From assembly GCA_029817715.1 (NCBI GenBank), contig JARUPY010000501.1:124001-188000 (forward strand): a stretch of DNA of 64,000 nt. Direction: 5' to 3'. The notes under the pieces are model-generated. The model was not told the origin of the DNA. It saw nothing but the letters and a program-made list of their open reading frames with translations, and did no database searches. The first letter of the stretch is position 1. The number at the start of each line of letters is the position of its first letter. Shown in pieces: positions 15,283 to 27,606 of the stretch. The position numbers and the translations under genes were made by a program. Source of the DNA: Melastoma dodecandrum. Lineage: Eukaryota; Streptophyta; Magnoliopsida; Myrtales; Melastomataceae.

Positions 15283-16310
15283 AAAGTGACAAAATTATAT
15301 AGCAAAAAAAAATTTAACAAAATAAAAAATTTAATTATAATTTTTAATATTATCGTATATTTTATCTTTTTGTTACGGTAAATAAGCAAATTAAATGGTA
15401 TCAGATTTTAATCCCAATTCTTACTTTGATTTATATTAGAGAGATCAATTAATTTAACAAAATCAGCAACAGCCAGATATTGTGTCCGTCTATGTTCCCT
15501 TTCTCTCTCTCTCTCTCTCTCAATCCCATTTCTTCTCCCTTCGGCCGTCTTCTCCTTCCTCACTGCTGCGAGGGCGATAAAATGGGTTTTTACAGAGGAA
15601 GCCCAGTAGCTTCCCCCTCTTCTTCTTAAATCCTTCTGTAAGTGTTGGGAGCATGCAAGATTCAACCTTTACCCTCCCCTACTACTAGTACTTCTGTTTG
15701 TCCCCTTCCCTTCCCTTTTTACGCTTCCTGTGTTTTATTGCACGTGGATTGATTGTTGGTTGTTTACTTGAAGATAGTTGGGCAGATCGTGCCGCCTTGT
15801 TGATCCAGCTGGAATTGGGGTAGTTGACTTTCGATCTCAGTTTTGGGGGGAACCAGAAGTGGGTCGGAGAGGGTTTCTTATTTGATTCCCGGATCTTTCG
15901 ACTTCTGGGTCGGTGGATTGATTGAGGGATTTTGTTGTGTGAGGCGAGGCTGTCGAATTGTGATGTTGTTTTGAGGAAAAAAGGTGCCCTTTTTGCTGTC
16001 GCGGACTCGATGGGTCAAAGGGATCGTATTTCATCTCTGGGAACTAGAAGGAGAAGGCCTTCGATTAGGTTTCCTTGATTGTGAATGGGCTGGGTGGCGA
16101 TATCCGGAATTTGGGTTTATAGAATGCCTAAAGTGCTCTAGTTATGCTAGATGTGGAATGCATAATCTCTGCTTCTGATTGACCATTGTGCTTTGAGGCC
16201 AGCCCCTTCCATAGGCACCATTGGCGACGATTCACGTTTCTTTGTGAGAATTGTGGGCTGGAATTTTCCGTTGGCTGTGCAACGTGAGTGATTGCTAAGC
16301 ATTTGGAGTC
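15283..16310. other. Intergenic, promoter and 5' leader of PP2A B' gene
   Basis: The left part is AT-rich. A CT dinucleotide run lies at about 15502-15520, as is common in plant 5' leaders. The region from about 15600 to 16310 is probably 5' UTR and may contain an intron. There is no credible coding frame. Confidence 0.4.
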
Positions 16311-19117
16311 ATGATCAACAAAATACTCAATAAGCTCCCAAGGAAGCCATCCAAGTCTGCTGACAGTCGAGAAATAGGGGCTTCAAACACCTCTCATGGG
16401 AATTCTGCTCCTCTGAGAGGCAGTGATATCGCTGGTAACCCTTATGTATCGACCTCTCTTCCGGGTGTTTATCCTACTTCTGTTTCTGGAGCTAATCAGG
16501 GAAACAAGCTTCCTCATGCAGTGAATTCCAAGTTGAATGGATCGTTCTCGGCTTCTTCATACGAGGCCTTGCCTAGTTTTAAGGATGTCCCCAGCACAGA
16601 GAAGCACAGTTTGTTTATTAGGAAATTAGGCTTGTGTTGCGTTGTGTTTGATTTCACGGACCCAACAAAGAATGTCAAAGAAAAAGAAATAAAACGGCAG
16701 GCCTTACTGGAGCTGGTGGACTATATTACTGCTGCAAATGGCAAGTTCGCAGAGACTGCACTGCAAGATATTGTGAGAATGGTGTCGGCAAATTTATTCA
16801 GAACACTAACTTCCCCTCCTCGTGAAAACAAGGTTTTAGAAGCTTTTGATGTCGAAGAGGAGGAACCTTCGATGGACCCGGCATGGCCTCACTTGCAAAT
16901 TGTCTATGAGCTTCTACTCAGGTTTGTCGCCTCACCTGAAACAGATACAAAATTGGCGAAAAGGTATGTGGACCATTCTTTTGTCCTCAGACTGCTGGAT
17001 CTTTTCGACTCAGAAGACCCCAGGGAAAGGGATTACTTAAAGACTGTTCTTCATCGTATCTATGGTAAATTTATGGTTCACCGACCATTCATCAGGAAAG
17101 CGATCAATAATATATTCTTCCGCTTCATATTTGAAACCGAGAAGCATAATGGGATTGCAGAACTGCTGGAAATCTTGGGAAGCATAATAAATGGTTTTGC
17201 TTTGCCATTAAAAGAAGAGCACAAGCTTTTTCTTGTCCGAGCTCTCATACCACTGCATAAACCGAAGTGCATACCCTTGTATCATCAGCAGTTATCTTAT
17301 TGCATCACCCAGTTTGTAGAGAAAGACTGCAAGCTCGCAGATACTGTTATAAGGGGATTGTTGAAGTACTGGCCGATTACAAATAGTTCGAAGGAAGTGA
17401 TGTTTCTGGGAGAGTTAGAAGAAGTCTTGGAGGCCACCCAACCCCCGGAGTTCCAACGGTGCATGATCCCACTTTTCCGTCGGGTTCGAAATGGCTTGAG
17501 CAGCTCACATTTTCAGGTCTTAAAATCTTTCCGCATCACTTTTAAGTCTGCTTTTTATCTCCTCCCAACAGCGTGCTGAACAAGGCCATCAAATTGTATT
17601 AGCTTGATGTAGTTGCAAAACATACGCTGGTTGTTTATGTAGAGTACTTTAGGACACACAACCTTACTAAGGGTATAGCATTATCTTAAAAAAACCCTTT
17701 CGTTATTGATACTGTGGTACCCTTTTATTTTGCATCCATCATTATTCGATCGACATAAAATTGAAGTTTGTTAGATCTTGTTTGAGTTGCAAACATTTTC
17801 TGGTCCAGAAGACTGAAAATAACGTGATGTTGAGCGCCTAAATTTCTTCTGCAACTCTCAACTGTTAAAAATGATTGATTGCTGAGACCTTCATGTGAAG
17901 AAGATTTGCCTGTAGTTCTTTCTTTTCTAGAGAAATGTTTGATCTTATTGTGATTTTTTTGGTTTCTGTTAATGAGCATTTTACTCAGAGAATAGGGCCT
18001 TTTGATGGTGAAATAACGGAATGTCTTGCATGCATTCTTTTGAATTGATCTGGTTTTATCATTTAATTAGGTTAAAGGAATTTCTTTTTAATTTTCTGAA
18101 TAATAAGATGAGGGGAATAACTTCCCTCCTCTCTGTTGCTTGTTGTGTTTAAAAAATGCAACCCTGAGTAAAATACTATGCTTCTCAAGACGAAAGCTAT
18201 GTGGAAGTGCAAAAACCTCTGAGTACTGGGGACGAAACAGGGAAATCTCCAGTCCCTATTGTTTCAGGAAATGTTTGATCTCTTAGTAATGGTCCTTGCT
18301 TGAGAGGAGAGTAGATTAGCACATTTCAGGCTCTTTCTTAACAGGTAGAAAATATTTTCAAATAGGCACAGAAGTCTAACTATAGTTGCTATGGATTCTA
18401 AAGCACTGTTTCATTGACTGAAACATTTAAGCGATGTTCGGATGCCCAAGTTGCTAGACAAGAATTCTGCTCGTAATCTTGACAGAATTATGTAATTTTG
18501 CAATTTTTAGTGGTTTAGCAGAACTGACGCTAATTCTCAGGACTTTTGGTTTACTTCCTTTCAATAAATTAGAATAGTCGACTAATTGAACTGTGTCCTC
18601 TGGTTGCTGCCAACTGATTATGATTTCTGTCAGTTCTAAGGACTGAACATTGTTTTCCCCAACCAAGGCTTTTGTATCTTTCCGTTCCCTGGAAAAATGA
18701 GGTTTGAGGACCTTAAATGCTGTATGTTCTTTCTCTTGTTTACGGTTGAATTTCATGCAGGTTGCCGAAAGGGCTCTCTTTTTATGGAACAATGATCACA
18801 TTGATAACCTGATCAAGCAAAATCGTAAAGTGATACTGCCCATAATCTTCCCTGCACTGGAGAAAAATGCTAGAAGCCACTGGAATCCTGCAGTGCAGAG
18901 CTTGACACTCAATGTGCGCAAGCTCTTCTCAGACACCGACCCCGAGCTCTTTCAAGAATGTTTACTCCAGTTTCAGGAAGATGAAGCGCAAGAGAAGGAT
19001 GTCAACCAACAGCGTGAGGCCACATGGAAGAGGCTTGAAGAGATGGCTGCGATGAAAGCGGCGAGCAATGAGCCCGTGCTCATTACTCGCAAACTTTCTC
19101 ACACCTCTTCCAGCTAA
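16311..19117 (+). CDS. PP2A regulatory subunit B' (B56 family), 520 aa
   Basis: The product is a B56-type targeting subunit of protein phosphatase 2A; it binds the A/C core and chooses substrates. Exon 1 is 16311-17516 and exon 2 is 18761-19117, joined GT-AG in frame at SSHFQ/VAERAL. The N-terminus [19 protein letters not shown] is the usual plant B' start. After about 90 variable, Ser-rich residues the HEAT-like B56 core follows, with [57 protein letters not shown] and VKYWPIT-type ([13 protein letters not shown]) motifs. The end ([17 protein letters not shown]) matches the gamma/theta/eta group of plant B' subunits. Length and motifs suggest an intact gene. The single 1.24-kb intron inside the coding region is typical of this group. 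Confidence 0.95.
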
Positions 19118-20699
19118 AAGGTTACTCATGAAGGGTATTTGATTAGCCGTGCCAAGAATTAGATGGTAAAACATGCAGGAAACTCCACCCATGGAACAGC
19201 AGGCAGTCTCCATCTGAATCGTGGTATGTCCCGGGGGGAAGGGGCATAACTGGGTGCGATCATCAGACCCCGGAAATTCCTGTACTGGTGGTGTGCATGT
19301 ACATACCAGGTGGAGTCAGTATTCTTGTTACAGCCATAGCACTTCTTCAGCTGTAGACATTCTGGAATCGACAAGCCTTGATCATGAACCCCGAAGGCAA
19401 AGGTGGTGAGGATGGTCCTGCTCCGGTGGGTTGGTTGATTGTGTAAGGTGTGTGTTAAGAGGGGTAAATTGAAAATTCAAGTTCATGTTATATGATCAGC
19501 CTCTGGACCTTGTCTTGAGTATTTAGAGAAAAATGGGAATTCGGTTTGCTTCTTGTGATTTAAAATTATACATATTGGTTGGAAGGATGGTTAAGAAACT
19601 TTGGCAAAATGCATCCAGTTATTTAAAAACATCTGCCTTCTTTGTCTTATGTTTTTGGGTTTAAATGTTTTAGGACAAAATGGATGGAGGTTTGCTTCCT
19701 CTGTAATTTTTGTCTTAATTATCAAATGTTTTGTCATGCCAAATTGGAGGGCGTGGCGTGGGCGCTGAATTTGGAGTGATGAGTCCAATCTAATGTAATC
19801 CAATGCTTATAAAGTTGACCATGTCAATATAATCTAGATTACTCGCTTTCTGAAGGGCTGCAAAAACCCTTCTTTTTCTCATGGGGGATGGGGGCGTCAA
19901 ACTGTGAAAAGCAGATGGGGAAATTTTCAAAGAAGCTCTCAATCCAAAGTCAATCGGGATTCATTAAACAAAAACATCTCCTTTGAACACGATAAGCCGT
20001 ATTGATTTGAATAAGGAAGTACTCCTCTATAGTTGAATGCAAAGTCTGATCCCATCAAAGACAAAAACAACCCAACCCAACCCAACCCCAAAACACGTCG
20101 TCATGATCATGACCCCACCATCACCACAGCTGATCAAATAATCAGGTGTGGCGTGTGGGGACCTCCACCGACACAATCACATAGCCGCCGAGGACAGGAC
20201 AGGACAGGACAACGCCTTCCTTCCGACAACCATCCTCAGGAAAGAGTGAGAGAAGAGACAACAGGAAAAAGCCGTGATTTTTGAAAATTAAAAAGAGAGC
20301 CTGGATTGAATCAGACGATTCCACTTCTCTTCCTCTGCTTTGCCTTGATTTGATTTCCTTTCCTTTTCTTTTTCTTTTCCTTACATTCTGTGTATATATA
20401 ATTCTAATTCAACTTGTTTTCTTTTCTAATCTCCCTCCTCTTTAAACACGACCCTTCCACGCATCCCCATCCCCATCCCCATCCGTTTTTTTACCTTCCT
20501 CCAGCTGCAGATCGACCCCCTTCACCGATTCCAACCTTTGCCGCGTTTGTTTCTGGGATTTGACGGAAACCCTAAACCAGCGTAGATCCCAACCTCTCAA
20601 AATCTCTTCTTCCCCACCCGCCAAAATGAATCCCAGGTAGATGAAATCTGGGGGTTCCTCCATCCCGGGTTTGCCCAGATTCCCGAGAAACCTGAGGGG
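19118..20699. other. Intergenic: PP2A 3' UTR and CXE promoter/leader
   Basis: There is no credible coding frame. Short CCAACCCAACCC-type repeats occur near 20072-20095, and a GGACA repeat occurs near 20192-20212. The pyrimidine-rich part from about 20330 to 20699 is probably leader of the carboxylesterase mRNA. Confidence 0.4.
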
Positions 20700-23510
20700 A
20701 TGCCGAGTGTGACGGTCAAGCTTTACAGCGTTTTCTTCAAGCTCCTCCTCAAGCACCGCCTCCAGAACCGGATCCAGTCCCCTTCCGACGACTCCCAAAC
20801 TTTCGGCATCGTTTCCCGCTCCGAAGAGTCCGTTGCCCCCGCCAATCCCACCTTCTTGGACGGCGTCGCCACCAAGGACATCCACATCGACCCCTTTACA
20901 TCCCTTTCCATCCGCATATTCCTCCCTGAGGCGGCTCTTGCCCCGCCTGACCTGCCGGACCGCCCCAACAGGTCCCTCGACACAAAGGCTGGTAGGTCTC
21001 CTGGAGATAAGGACGACAGTGCTGCGCCCGATTCTCGGCGGCACAGTTTGGGGATCCCGAAATCCAGTGGGACGATCCCAGAGAATGCTCTTTCTCGACG
21101 CAACAGTTTTGGATCCTCGACCAATGGTAACCATCACAATCAGAGCAACAACAGCAATAGCAGTTTAACCAGCAATCAGAATGGTAGTTACAGGGCTGTT
21201 AGTTTTACCAATGATCTCGAGGGCTTAAATTTAAGATCATCCTTGCCGGCTGATTTGGGCAGCAGCAACAGTAATGGATTGTTGTACAGAGGCTATGCCC
21301 CCACTATCAATAAAGGGCGGAAGCTGCCGGTTATGGTACAATTTCATGGCGGAGGGTGGGTGAGTGGCTCGGCCGACTCTGTGGCTAATGATTTCTTCTG
21401 TCGGAGAATGGCGAAGTTGTTGGATGTTGTTGTGGTGGCTGTTGGGTATAGATTAGCACCTGAAAGTAAGTATCCCGCTGCATTTGAGGATGGGGTGAAG
21501 GTGTTGACTTGGCTTGCAAAGCAGGCAAATTTGGCCGAGTGTAGCAAGAGCATGGGGACTGGAAATAAGAGGGTGGCAGGTGTTGGTTCGGAGTTTAAAA
21601 AGTCTGAGATGCATAGGCATATCGTGGATACATTTGGGGCACATATGGTGGAGCCTTGGTTAGCTGCCCACGCAGATCTGACAAGGTTATTGTTTTTTAT
21701 TTATTGAGTGTTGGTTTCTGCTGTCTACACTTTTTCTTGGTGGAATTAGTTTGTTTCTTCATAGTATAAGATCCCAAAGGTGTGTTAGCAGGAATAAGTT
21801 TCTTCGAAGACAGGTTAAATATGTGTTGCTGGTCTACATGGTAGATTTGGTAGCACAAGTTTGATCATTTATCTTTTGTTTTTTGTTTCGGAAGAAATTG
21901 TGCGTGTGTAAAACTTTATGAGAAGTGTTTGAGCAGAATCTTCAGTATTTAATTGATAGAAGATTTGTCTCTTCACCCATGGGCATGCTGCTTATCTTCT
22001 TTAGCTCATCAAGATTTATGATGTTATTATAAGATTTTCTAACATATGCTATTTGCTGTTGAAGCATATTGCCTTCTTGTGAAGGGATTCATGGCGGTCT
22101 TTTCGTTATATATATGGTCTTTTCGATTAGATTTTCTTGTGCCAAGCTTTACCGTTATGTCTGCTTGAGGGAGTTTATTTTCAGTGTTACTGAAGTTATA
22201 CAATGTTGTTTCTGTCATACTAATAAGGGGAACAGCATCTGTCCTTTTGGGACTTCCTTTCTTGCGTGAAGTTTTGGTGTTCTTGTTTGATAAATTTTGC
22301 GACGTGCATTCCAACTCTTGTGTATCGTGTTGTTACTATGAAAGCAAGGAGAGTGTGACATGAAACCATTCTTAGTGCAGCTTCTGCTGGAACTTGTTGA
22401 CATATTATTGATTGTTTGCCAAAACATTGGGTTTTGGGATTCTAGTGTGTGCACCCTTGCTCAAGTCTGCGAGTCCATTTTTGTTGGTCTTAGTAACATG
22501 TGGAATGTGCCCATTCTGCATAAATTGTTCTCCATGGTGGGGTGGTTCTCTCTTGGGGGGGGAGGATATTTGATTGCATCTCTGCGGCACATTCATTGTG
22601 ATTATGACTTAAACCTTTCGGTTAATCTGGGTCGTATGTTGTGCCTCATTACCTCAAACGCATCGAATTGTCAAATTTTCACAAGATTGCTGTTCCTGTT
22701 ATTTCATAGTATTGTCAGTTTTGGTTATCATCCTCCGAACATTACAAAGTTCTACTTGCTTGAAGAGTCTACTTGCCTCTTTGTTGGTGTGGCTGCTCAA
22801 AATTTAGTATGTATGTTCTGTTTGGTTAATAGGGTTTCACTGTTTAATGAGGAGGGCCATTTCTGTCCATTCCCTTTTTCTCCTTTAACTGCATTGCTCA
22901 TCTGAAGAATATAAATCTTTGTTTTGAGTTTGATGCTTAACTTTTCTTATTATTTTTTCCCATTTGAAACAGATGCATCCTTCTTGGTGTGAGTTGTGGG
23001 GCCAACATTGCCGACTATGTGGCAAGAAAAGCTGTAGAAGCAGGCAAATTAATGGACCCTGTTAAAGTGGTTGCACAAGTCCTCATGTATCCGTTTTTCA
23101 TGGGCAGTGTCTCAACTCATTCTGAGATTAGGCTTGCAAACTCCTATTTTTATGACAAATCCATGTGTCTACTAGCTTGGAAGCTCTTCTTACCTGAGGA
23201 AGAGTTCAGCATGGATCATCCTGCTGCAAATCCACTTATACCTGATAGAGGACCGCCTCTAAAGCTCATGCCTCCTACGCTAACAGTAATTGCAGAACAT
23301 GATTGGATGAGGGACAGAGCAATAGCTTACTCTGAAGAGCTGCGGAAAGTCAATGTTGACGCTCCTGTATATGACTATAAAGATGCTGTTCATGAATTTG
23401 CGACTCTCGACATGCTTCTCAAGGCCCCACAAGCCCAAGCTTGTGCCGAAGACATTGCTATATGGGTGAAGAAATATACATCATTTCGGGGACATGAATT
23501 TTCTTACTGA
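20700..23510 (+). CDS. Carboxylesterase of the CXE (HSR203J-like) family, 507 aa
   Basis: These plant alpha/beta-hydrolases hydrolyse small esters; the physiological substrate is unknown. Exons 20700-21685 and 22973-23510 join in frame through a 1287-bp intron (TR/CILLGVSCG). The oxyanion motif HGGGW is visible near residue 220. The nucleophile serine lies in GVSCG just after the splice, and the catalytic Asp and His are likely in AEHDWMRDRA and DAVHEFATLD. The long N-terminal part (about residues 90-195), rich in Ser and Asn, is unlike short CXEs and matches the Arabidopsis CXE11/CXE16 subgroup. The start MPSVTVKLYSVFFKLLLKHR also fits that subgroup. Reading frame and triad look intact. Confidence 0.94.
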
Positions 23511-23852
23511 AGGATATAACTACTCGACTCTAATAGGGGTTGATGATGAGTTTATTCCTGGTTGAGCACAACTGCTAGAGCCTTCTGTGAATGGTTTCTG
23601 TATAATTGTGGGTCATACACGGATTAGGATAGTTTCGGCGTGTCCTTTTGTAGTATAGTTCCAACAATGAGGATGTTATCTTCTGCATTTGTTTTTTTTG
23701 GCTATGTATGATTATTTCAATGAACATATTATTAACTTGTCAGTTCATTTGGCAAAAAACATTTTCACCACATGCCTGTGGTACAAACCTTGTTCTACAA
23801 AGCTAGTCTGAATTCATTTGCAAATCTAAGCAGGCGATGCAAAACCATTATC
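23511..23852. other. Shared 3' region between convergent genes
   Basis: A tail-to-tail spacer between the carboxylesterase and RING-ligase genes, 342 bp. It is likely made of the two 3' UTRs; no other signal is seen. Confidence 0.5.
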
Positions 23853-25489
23853 CTAGGTGGTTTGGTTTCTGACCCGAATGTTGATGGCCCTGGAAGCCAG
23901 TGCTCTTAAGTTTGCTCTTGCCGTGGAAAGAGAGGTAGAAGTCCTGGAATTCTCCCTGGTTTCTCTAAAAGCTTCCATGAACTCTTCCCTTTGTAACCTC
24001 AACGCCAGTGCTGCATCCTCATCTTGGCTTGGAATCGGTCTCCTCCTCTCATGTAGATCTCTATCTGTAACACCCACTGACCTACGACTCCGCCGCCTAT
24101 AATTGGTAATTTCCCCTTGTTCGGGCACATGAAATTGGGGAACTTCATGGATGCTCGGTGTTGCTCTCCTTTCATACAACTCCCTGCCTATGATTGCTGC
24201 TGCACGTAGGCTTCTTCGCCTGTTGGAATTAGAGGCTGCCATTTCAGGCAAGTTACATTCAGGTTCTTCTGTTGCCACAATTTTTTCAGCTTTTGCAGCC
24301 TTCCTGGATTCAACCTCATGGGGGAACAGAAGCTGGATGGTATTCCAAAGAACTGTATTCACCGAGCAAGATCTTCCATTGCTGCATATTAACAGGATAG
24401 ATTGTTTAGTTCCGCGTATTCATGCCATTAGTCAAGAGAAATATATGCCCCATTCATATAGTACCTGATAATTTGCCTGCATTTTGGGCACCGCTTCCCG
24501 CACTTGTCGGCAGCAGACTTGAGGCATTTCCTACAGAAGCTGCAGCAACACAAGATTCCAACTGCAACTTTCAACTTCCGTCCCTAAGACTAACATAAAA
24601 TATGAACTTAAAGCAATGGCCTCAACGACAGTTCTCTTTTCTGATTTACCTGTGACCACAAGGTGTGGTACTTGGTTCGAAGCAAATCTCCAGACATATC
24701 TGCCACATCAATCGACAGCTTTTAAGAAAACTAAAGGGAAGGGGAAGGGGTAGCATGTCACTGGATGAGGGTGAAGCCTTACAGCGCAGGAAAGTTCTTC
24801 TCTGAGTCGATCCATAGATGGAAGAGGGAGACCCTGACTTTGCAAAGTTGAAGCAGACGAAGCTGCCTTGCTCTCAACTACGCCTTTATGTTCTTCCACT
24901 ACTTTGTTAGAAGGACCAGTTTTCTCCTTCATGTCTGCTGTTGTAACAAGAAACTGGGTCAAGTTTGCAAGATCGACAAGACTAACTTTTTCTTTCCAAA
25001 GAACAAACAGACGTGGGATGATACCATGCGAATTGGGCTTTCTTTCTTCTTGATCCTCGCTAAGCTCCAGAACAATTGCAGGGACATCATTAGGACGACT
25101 CCTCATATCCATTCGTCGCTTCCCGCTGAGCACACAAATTCCAAACCAAATAAAAAACTCGAGATAGGACCAACGATGACGGAAAACAGCTGGTTCCAAA
25201 ACAGCTGCAGTTACAAAGAGTGGATCCAGGGGTACCTTCTTGAACTCGAAGGAGGAGTCTTGAGACCCGAATCGGTCCGCCTCCTCTGTTTGAACTGGCG
25301 ATCAGGGGTATCGTCAACGATGAGACTTGCGATCAGGAGCGTCTCCTCGTCCCAGCCAGCCATCACGGCCACGGATCTGAATCCCGGACTGAACAGCGCT
25401 TCTTCATTCCCAACGGTCTCAGTCCCACCCGCCTGCACTCGCAGAGAATTCCTGCCTTGCGGGCTCCGCATCTCTTCTTCCTTAGACAT
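23853..25489 (-). CDS. RING-type (C3HC4) E3 ubiquitin ligase, 416 aa
   Basis: Probable ubiquitin ligase, substrate unknown. Minus-strand exons: 25489-25236, 25125-24783, 24699-24650, 24539-24465, 24381-23853; all joins are GT-AG and in frame, giving 416 residues. The RING is split over three exons: SCA/ICLEICFEPSTTPCGHS/FCRKCLKSAADKCGKRCPKC, with the cysteines and histidine in C3HC4 order at about residues 196-235. The N-terminus carries AGWDEETLLIASLIVDDTP and a basic Ser/Pro run. The C-terminal part is rich in Arg (NSNRRRSLRAAAI) and holds an acidic-to-leucine helix, DEDAALALRLQREEF, resembling helices that contact ubiquitin or partners. The ATG at 25489 is the first in frame; a shorter start at MAGWDEE (about 25363) is possible. 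Confidence 0.9.
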
Positions 25490-25879
25490 GGCGCCGTGCC
25501 CCCTCTGTCGACGGAGAGGATTGTTTGCGTCGGCCGACTTGGGGAATTGGAGATCCCAACGGTCAATAATTTTTCGGAAGCCTGTCGTGTGTGGGTTTAG
25601 GTCTACGTAACGGCTATAATTCAGGACGCAGAATCATCCCTTAATGGGCCGGGCCCAAATTTCATTATGGGCCGAAATTAAACAAAATTCTGCATATTTT
25701 TGAGATATATAGTTTTTGTTTAATGACTGCAATAAAGTGTGGACAGTGATTGGGAAATACGACCCCCAATCATTCCCTGTAATTATTGGACCCAAATAGA
25801 GAAAATCAGTTTAATCCACTAAAACAAACTCCAATCATGTAATGTGGTCCATGAATCCAAAGTTTGACAACATCTAATC
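25490..25879. other. RING-gene promoter and spacer
   Basis: This is the upstream region of the RING gene. It contains GGGCC-type motifs (TTAATGGGCCGGGCCC near 25640-25655), which are common in plant housekeeping promoters. No coding signal. Confidence 0.4.
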
Positions 25880-26835
25880 TTCTCTCTTTGAGATTGAGAG
25901 GCACCTCTCCTCACTTGCCTCCCTACCACGGCAATATGGTTCGACGAAGAGCCGCAGGACTTGGTCCCTGCCCAGCCCCAGGGCCCTGTCCTTGAACCCG
26001 ACATTCTGCCGATCCTTCCGGTCAGCAACATAAGTGGCAACCCCTCCTGTGAAACCTCTCCTTGAACCCCTACCATACCTGGTACTTGTAGTGATTGATC
26101 ATCATCACTCCCCTACCCATGTCCACAAAAGTCGAAACCCTGCTTCTGATGGAAATGGTGCACCACCTTGATCAGCGTCGAGTTCAGTGCCTCCGGCCTC
26201 ACTATGCTCTTGTGCCTCTCCGGCACAATACCGTAGTTCCGTCACGTTTCTGGGCCCTGACTGTTCCTCAGCATGTCGCTCAGATGTAGATGAACCCAAC
26301 CCACTCGCACATGTCCCATGCCCGTAACGTCCAGTGTGCGAGCCCTGCCTCCTGGATCTTGATCCATGGCCAGAAGTGGCGTGAGTTGTTGTGATTCGCC
26401 CCACACAACGACCTGATGACGCCGGTAGTCTAGTATTCGCTATTGTTGTCGTAGATGAACCAGTGATGGACTCCTATCCGGGCATGGTACATGACCCACT
26501 CATGGATGCACTTTGCTTGATTGCGCAGCATCGTGCATATGCATATCTGGTGGGGTTTCTGTCTGGTAAGGCGGAGTGCGGCCCACTGGTGGGGTCTAGG
26601 GTCTTTCCACCACCTTTGATCCTCAAAGTGACCGTAATCGAACTACCTTTGCTGCTGACGAGCATGATTTCCTGCATTATTGAGTCGACGTCCGATCTGA
26701 ACACAAGTTTTCAAAATCCTAGCCGTAGATACATTCAAACCTTGATCGGAGGTCCTTTTAGGCTTCATATTGAAGCCTTTCACGAAAACTATAATGGTGT
26801 TGTCACGATCGGTGCATCAGTTGGTCCCATTAAAC
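25880..26835 (-). pseudogene. Glycosyltransferase family 92 (DUF23) pseudogene fragment
   Basis: GT92 enzymes are Golgi beta-galactosyltransferases; plant members (GALS) extend pectic galactan. On the minus strand recognisable pieces appear in different frames: VFVKGFNMKPKRTSD, then CTMLRNQAKCIHEWVMYHAR with IGVHHWFIYDNNS, HFWPWIKIQEAGLAH, MCEWVGFIYI (where the family has the DVD metal-binding motif, lost here), PERHKSIVRPEALNSTLIKV, VVHHFH and RGVMMINHYKYQVW. Stops and frameshifts separate them. It is a fragment without the N-terminal membrane part. The family match is firm; the exact ends are approximate. Confidence 0.85.
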
Positions 26836-27169
26836 ACACTAAGAAGAGACGATGAATTAGTGTTGTAAACTATTTCCGTGTGTCGTGATGTTGGATGTCC
26901 AAAGGACAAGGATTACGAAAACGTCTTTGTTCAAAATTAAAGGAATTGCGTCAGAAAACAAAACTTTTGGTCAGGATGTGATCGCTGCAACAGTCACTCG
27001 GTATAATCGATTCATCAAAAGTAAGGGAGTAGTGATCGAAATGGACAGAGTAATTTTATAGTGCTACGATTTCACTGACCTGTGTTCACTGTCATAAAAA
27101 ATGTGCTTTCTATTATATCAATAATGGGCACAAAATGCCCTTCCACGAGACTTTCAAAGTTTTATATAC
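26836..27169. other. Spacer left of the Copia element
   Basis: AT-rich sequence with no protein similarity that I recognise. It ends at the Copia insertion site TATAC (27165-27169). Confidence 0.4.
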
Positions 27170-27551
27170 TGTTGGAATAAATGAGGATGTGGAGTCTCTG
27201 GCCCACAGCCCGGCCGAAGCTCAGTCCACAGCCCACAGCCCACAGCCCACCAGTACAATAAGACAAAGGCAATCGAAAAGGTGGTAGCGGGGGTTCGTTC
27301 GTCTGCAGCAAAACAGACAGAGAGGAATTGGGATTGCAGCTGCTATAACAAACACCAACACCCCAACCTCAGGATTCTGATTATGGTTACAAGCTATGAA
27401 CTATATATTGTAATAGAGCGTTTTGTTCTTATTAACAAGAAATGAGAAAATATTCCTTTCTTCTTCTTCTTTTCTTTTTCTTCGGTTCTTCTCTGCTCCC
27501 TTCTGTTCTCACTTTTGTTTTCTGCCAATCCCTCCATTTCTGAATCCTTCA
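27170..27551 (+). repeat. 5' LTR of the Copia element (382 bp)
   Basis: TG...CA ends. It contains a short CCCACAG tandem run near 27203-27250 (four units here, fewer in the 3' copy) and a CTT-rich stretch near its 3' end. It presumably carries the promoter and the poly(A) signal; AATGAGAAAATA near 27440 lies just before the CTT run. Confidence 0.95.
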
Positions 27552-27563
27552 TGGTATCAGAGC
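27552..27563 (+). other. Primer binding site, TGGTATCAGAGC
   Basis: The 12 bases immediately after the left LTR are the classic plant Copia primer site, complementary to the 3' end of initiator methionine tRNA. Confidence 0.93.
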
Positions 27564-27606
27564 GTCTGTCTTGCGACTGAGCTGATCCTGTAAACCTTTA
27601 CTCGTA

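Noticed and set aside
20442..21137. Long minus-strand open frame (231 codons) opposite the carboxylesterase exon
   Set aside because: It is the antisense shadow of a GC-rich exon; the plus strand has the family motifs and spliced frame.
22360..22905. 181-codon open frame within the carboxylesterase intron
   Set aside because: No recognisable domains and the flanking exons splice across it; AT-rich intron sequence often stays open by chance.
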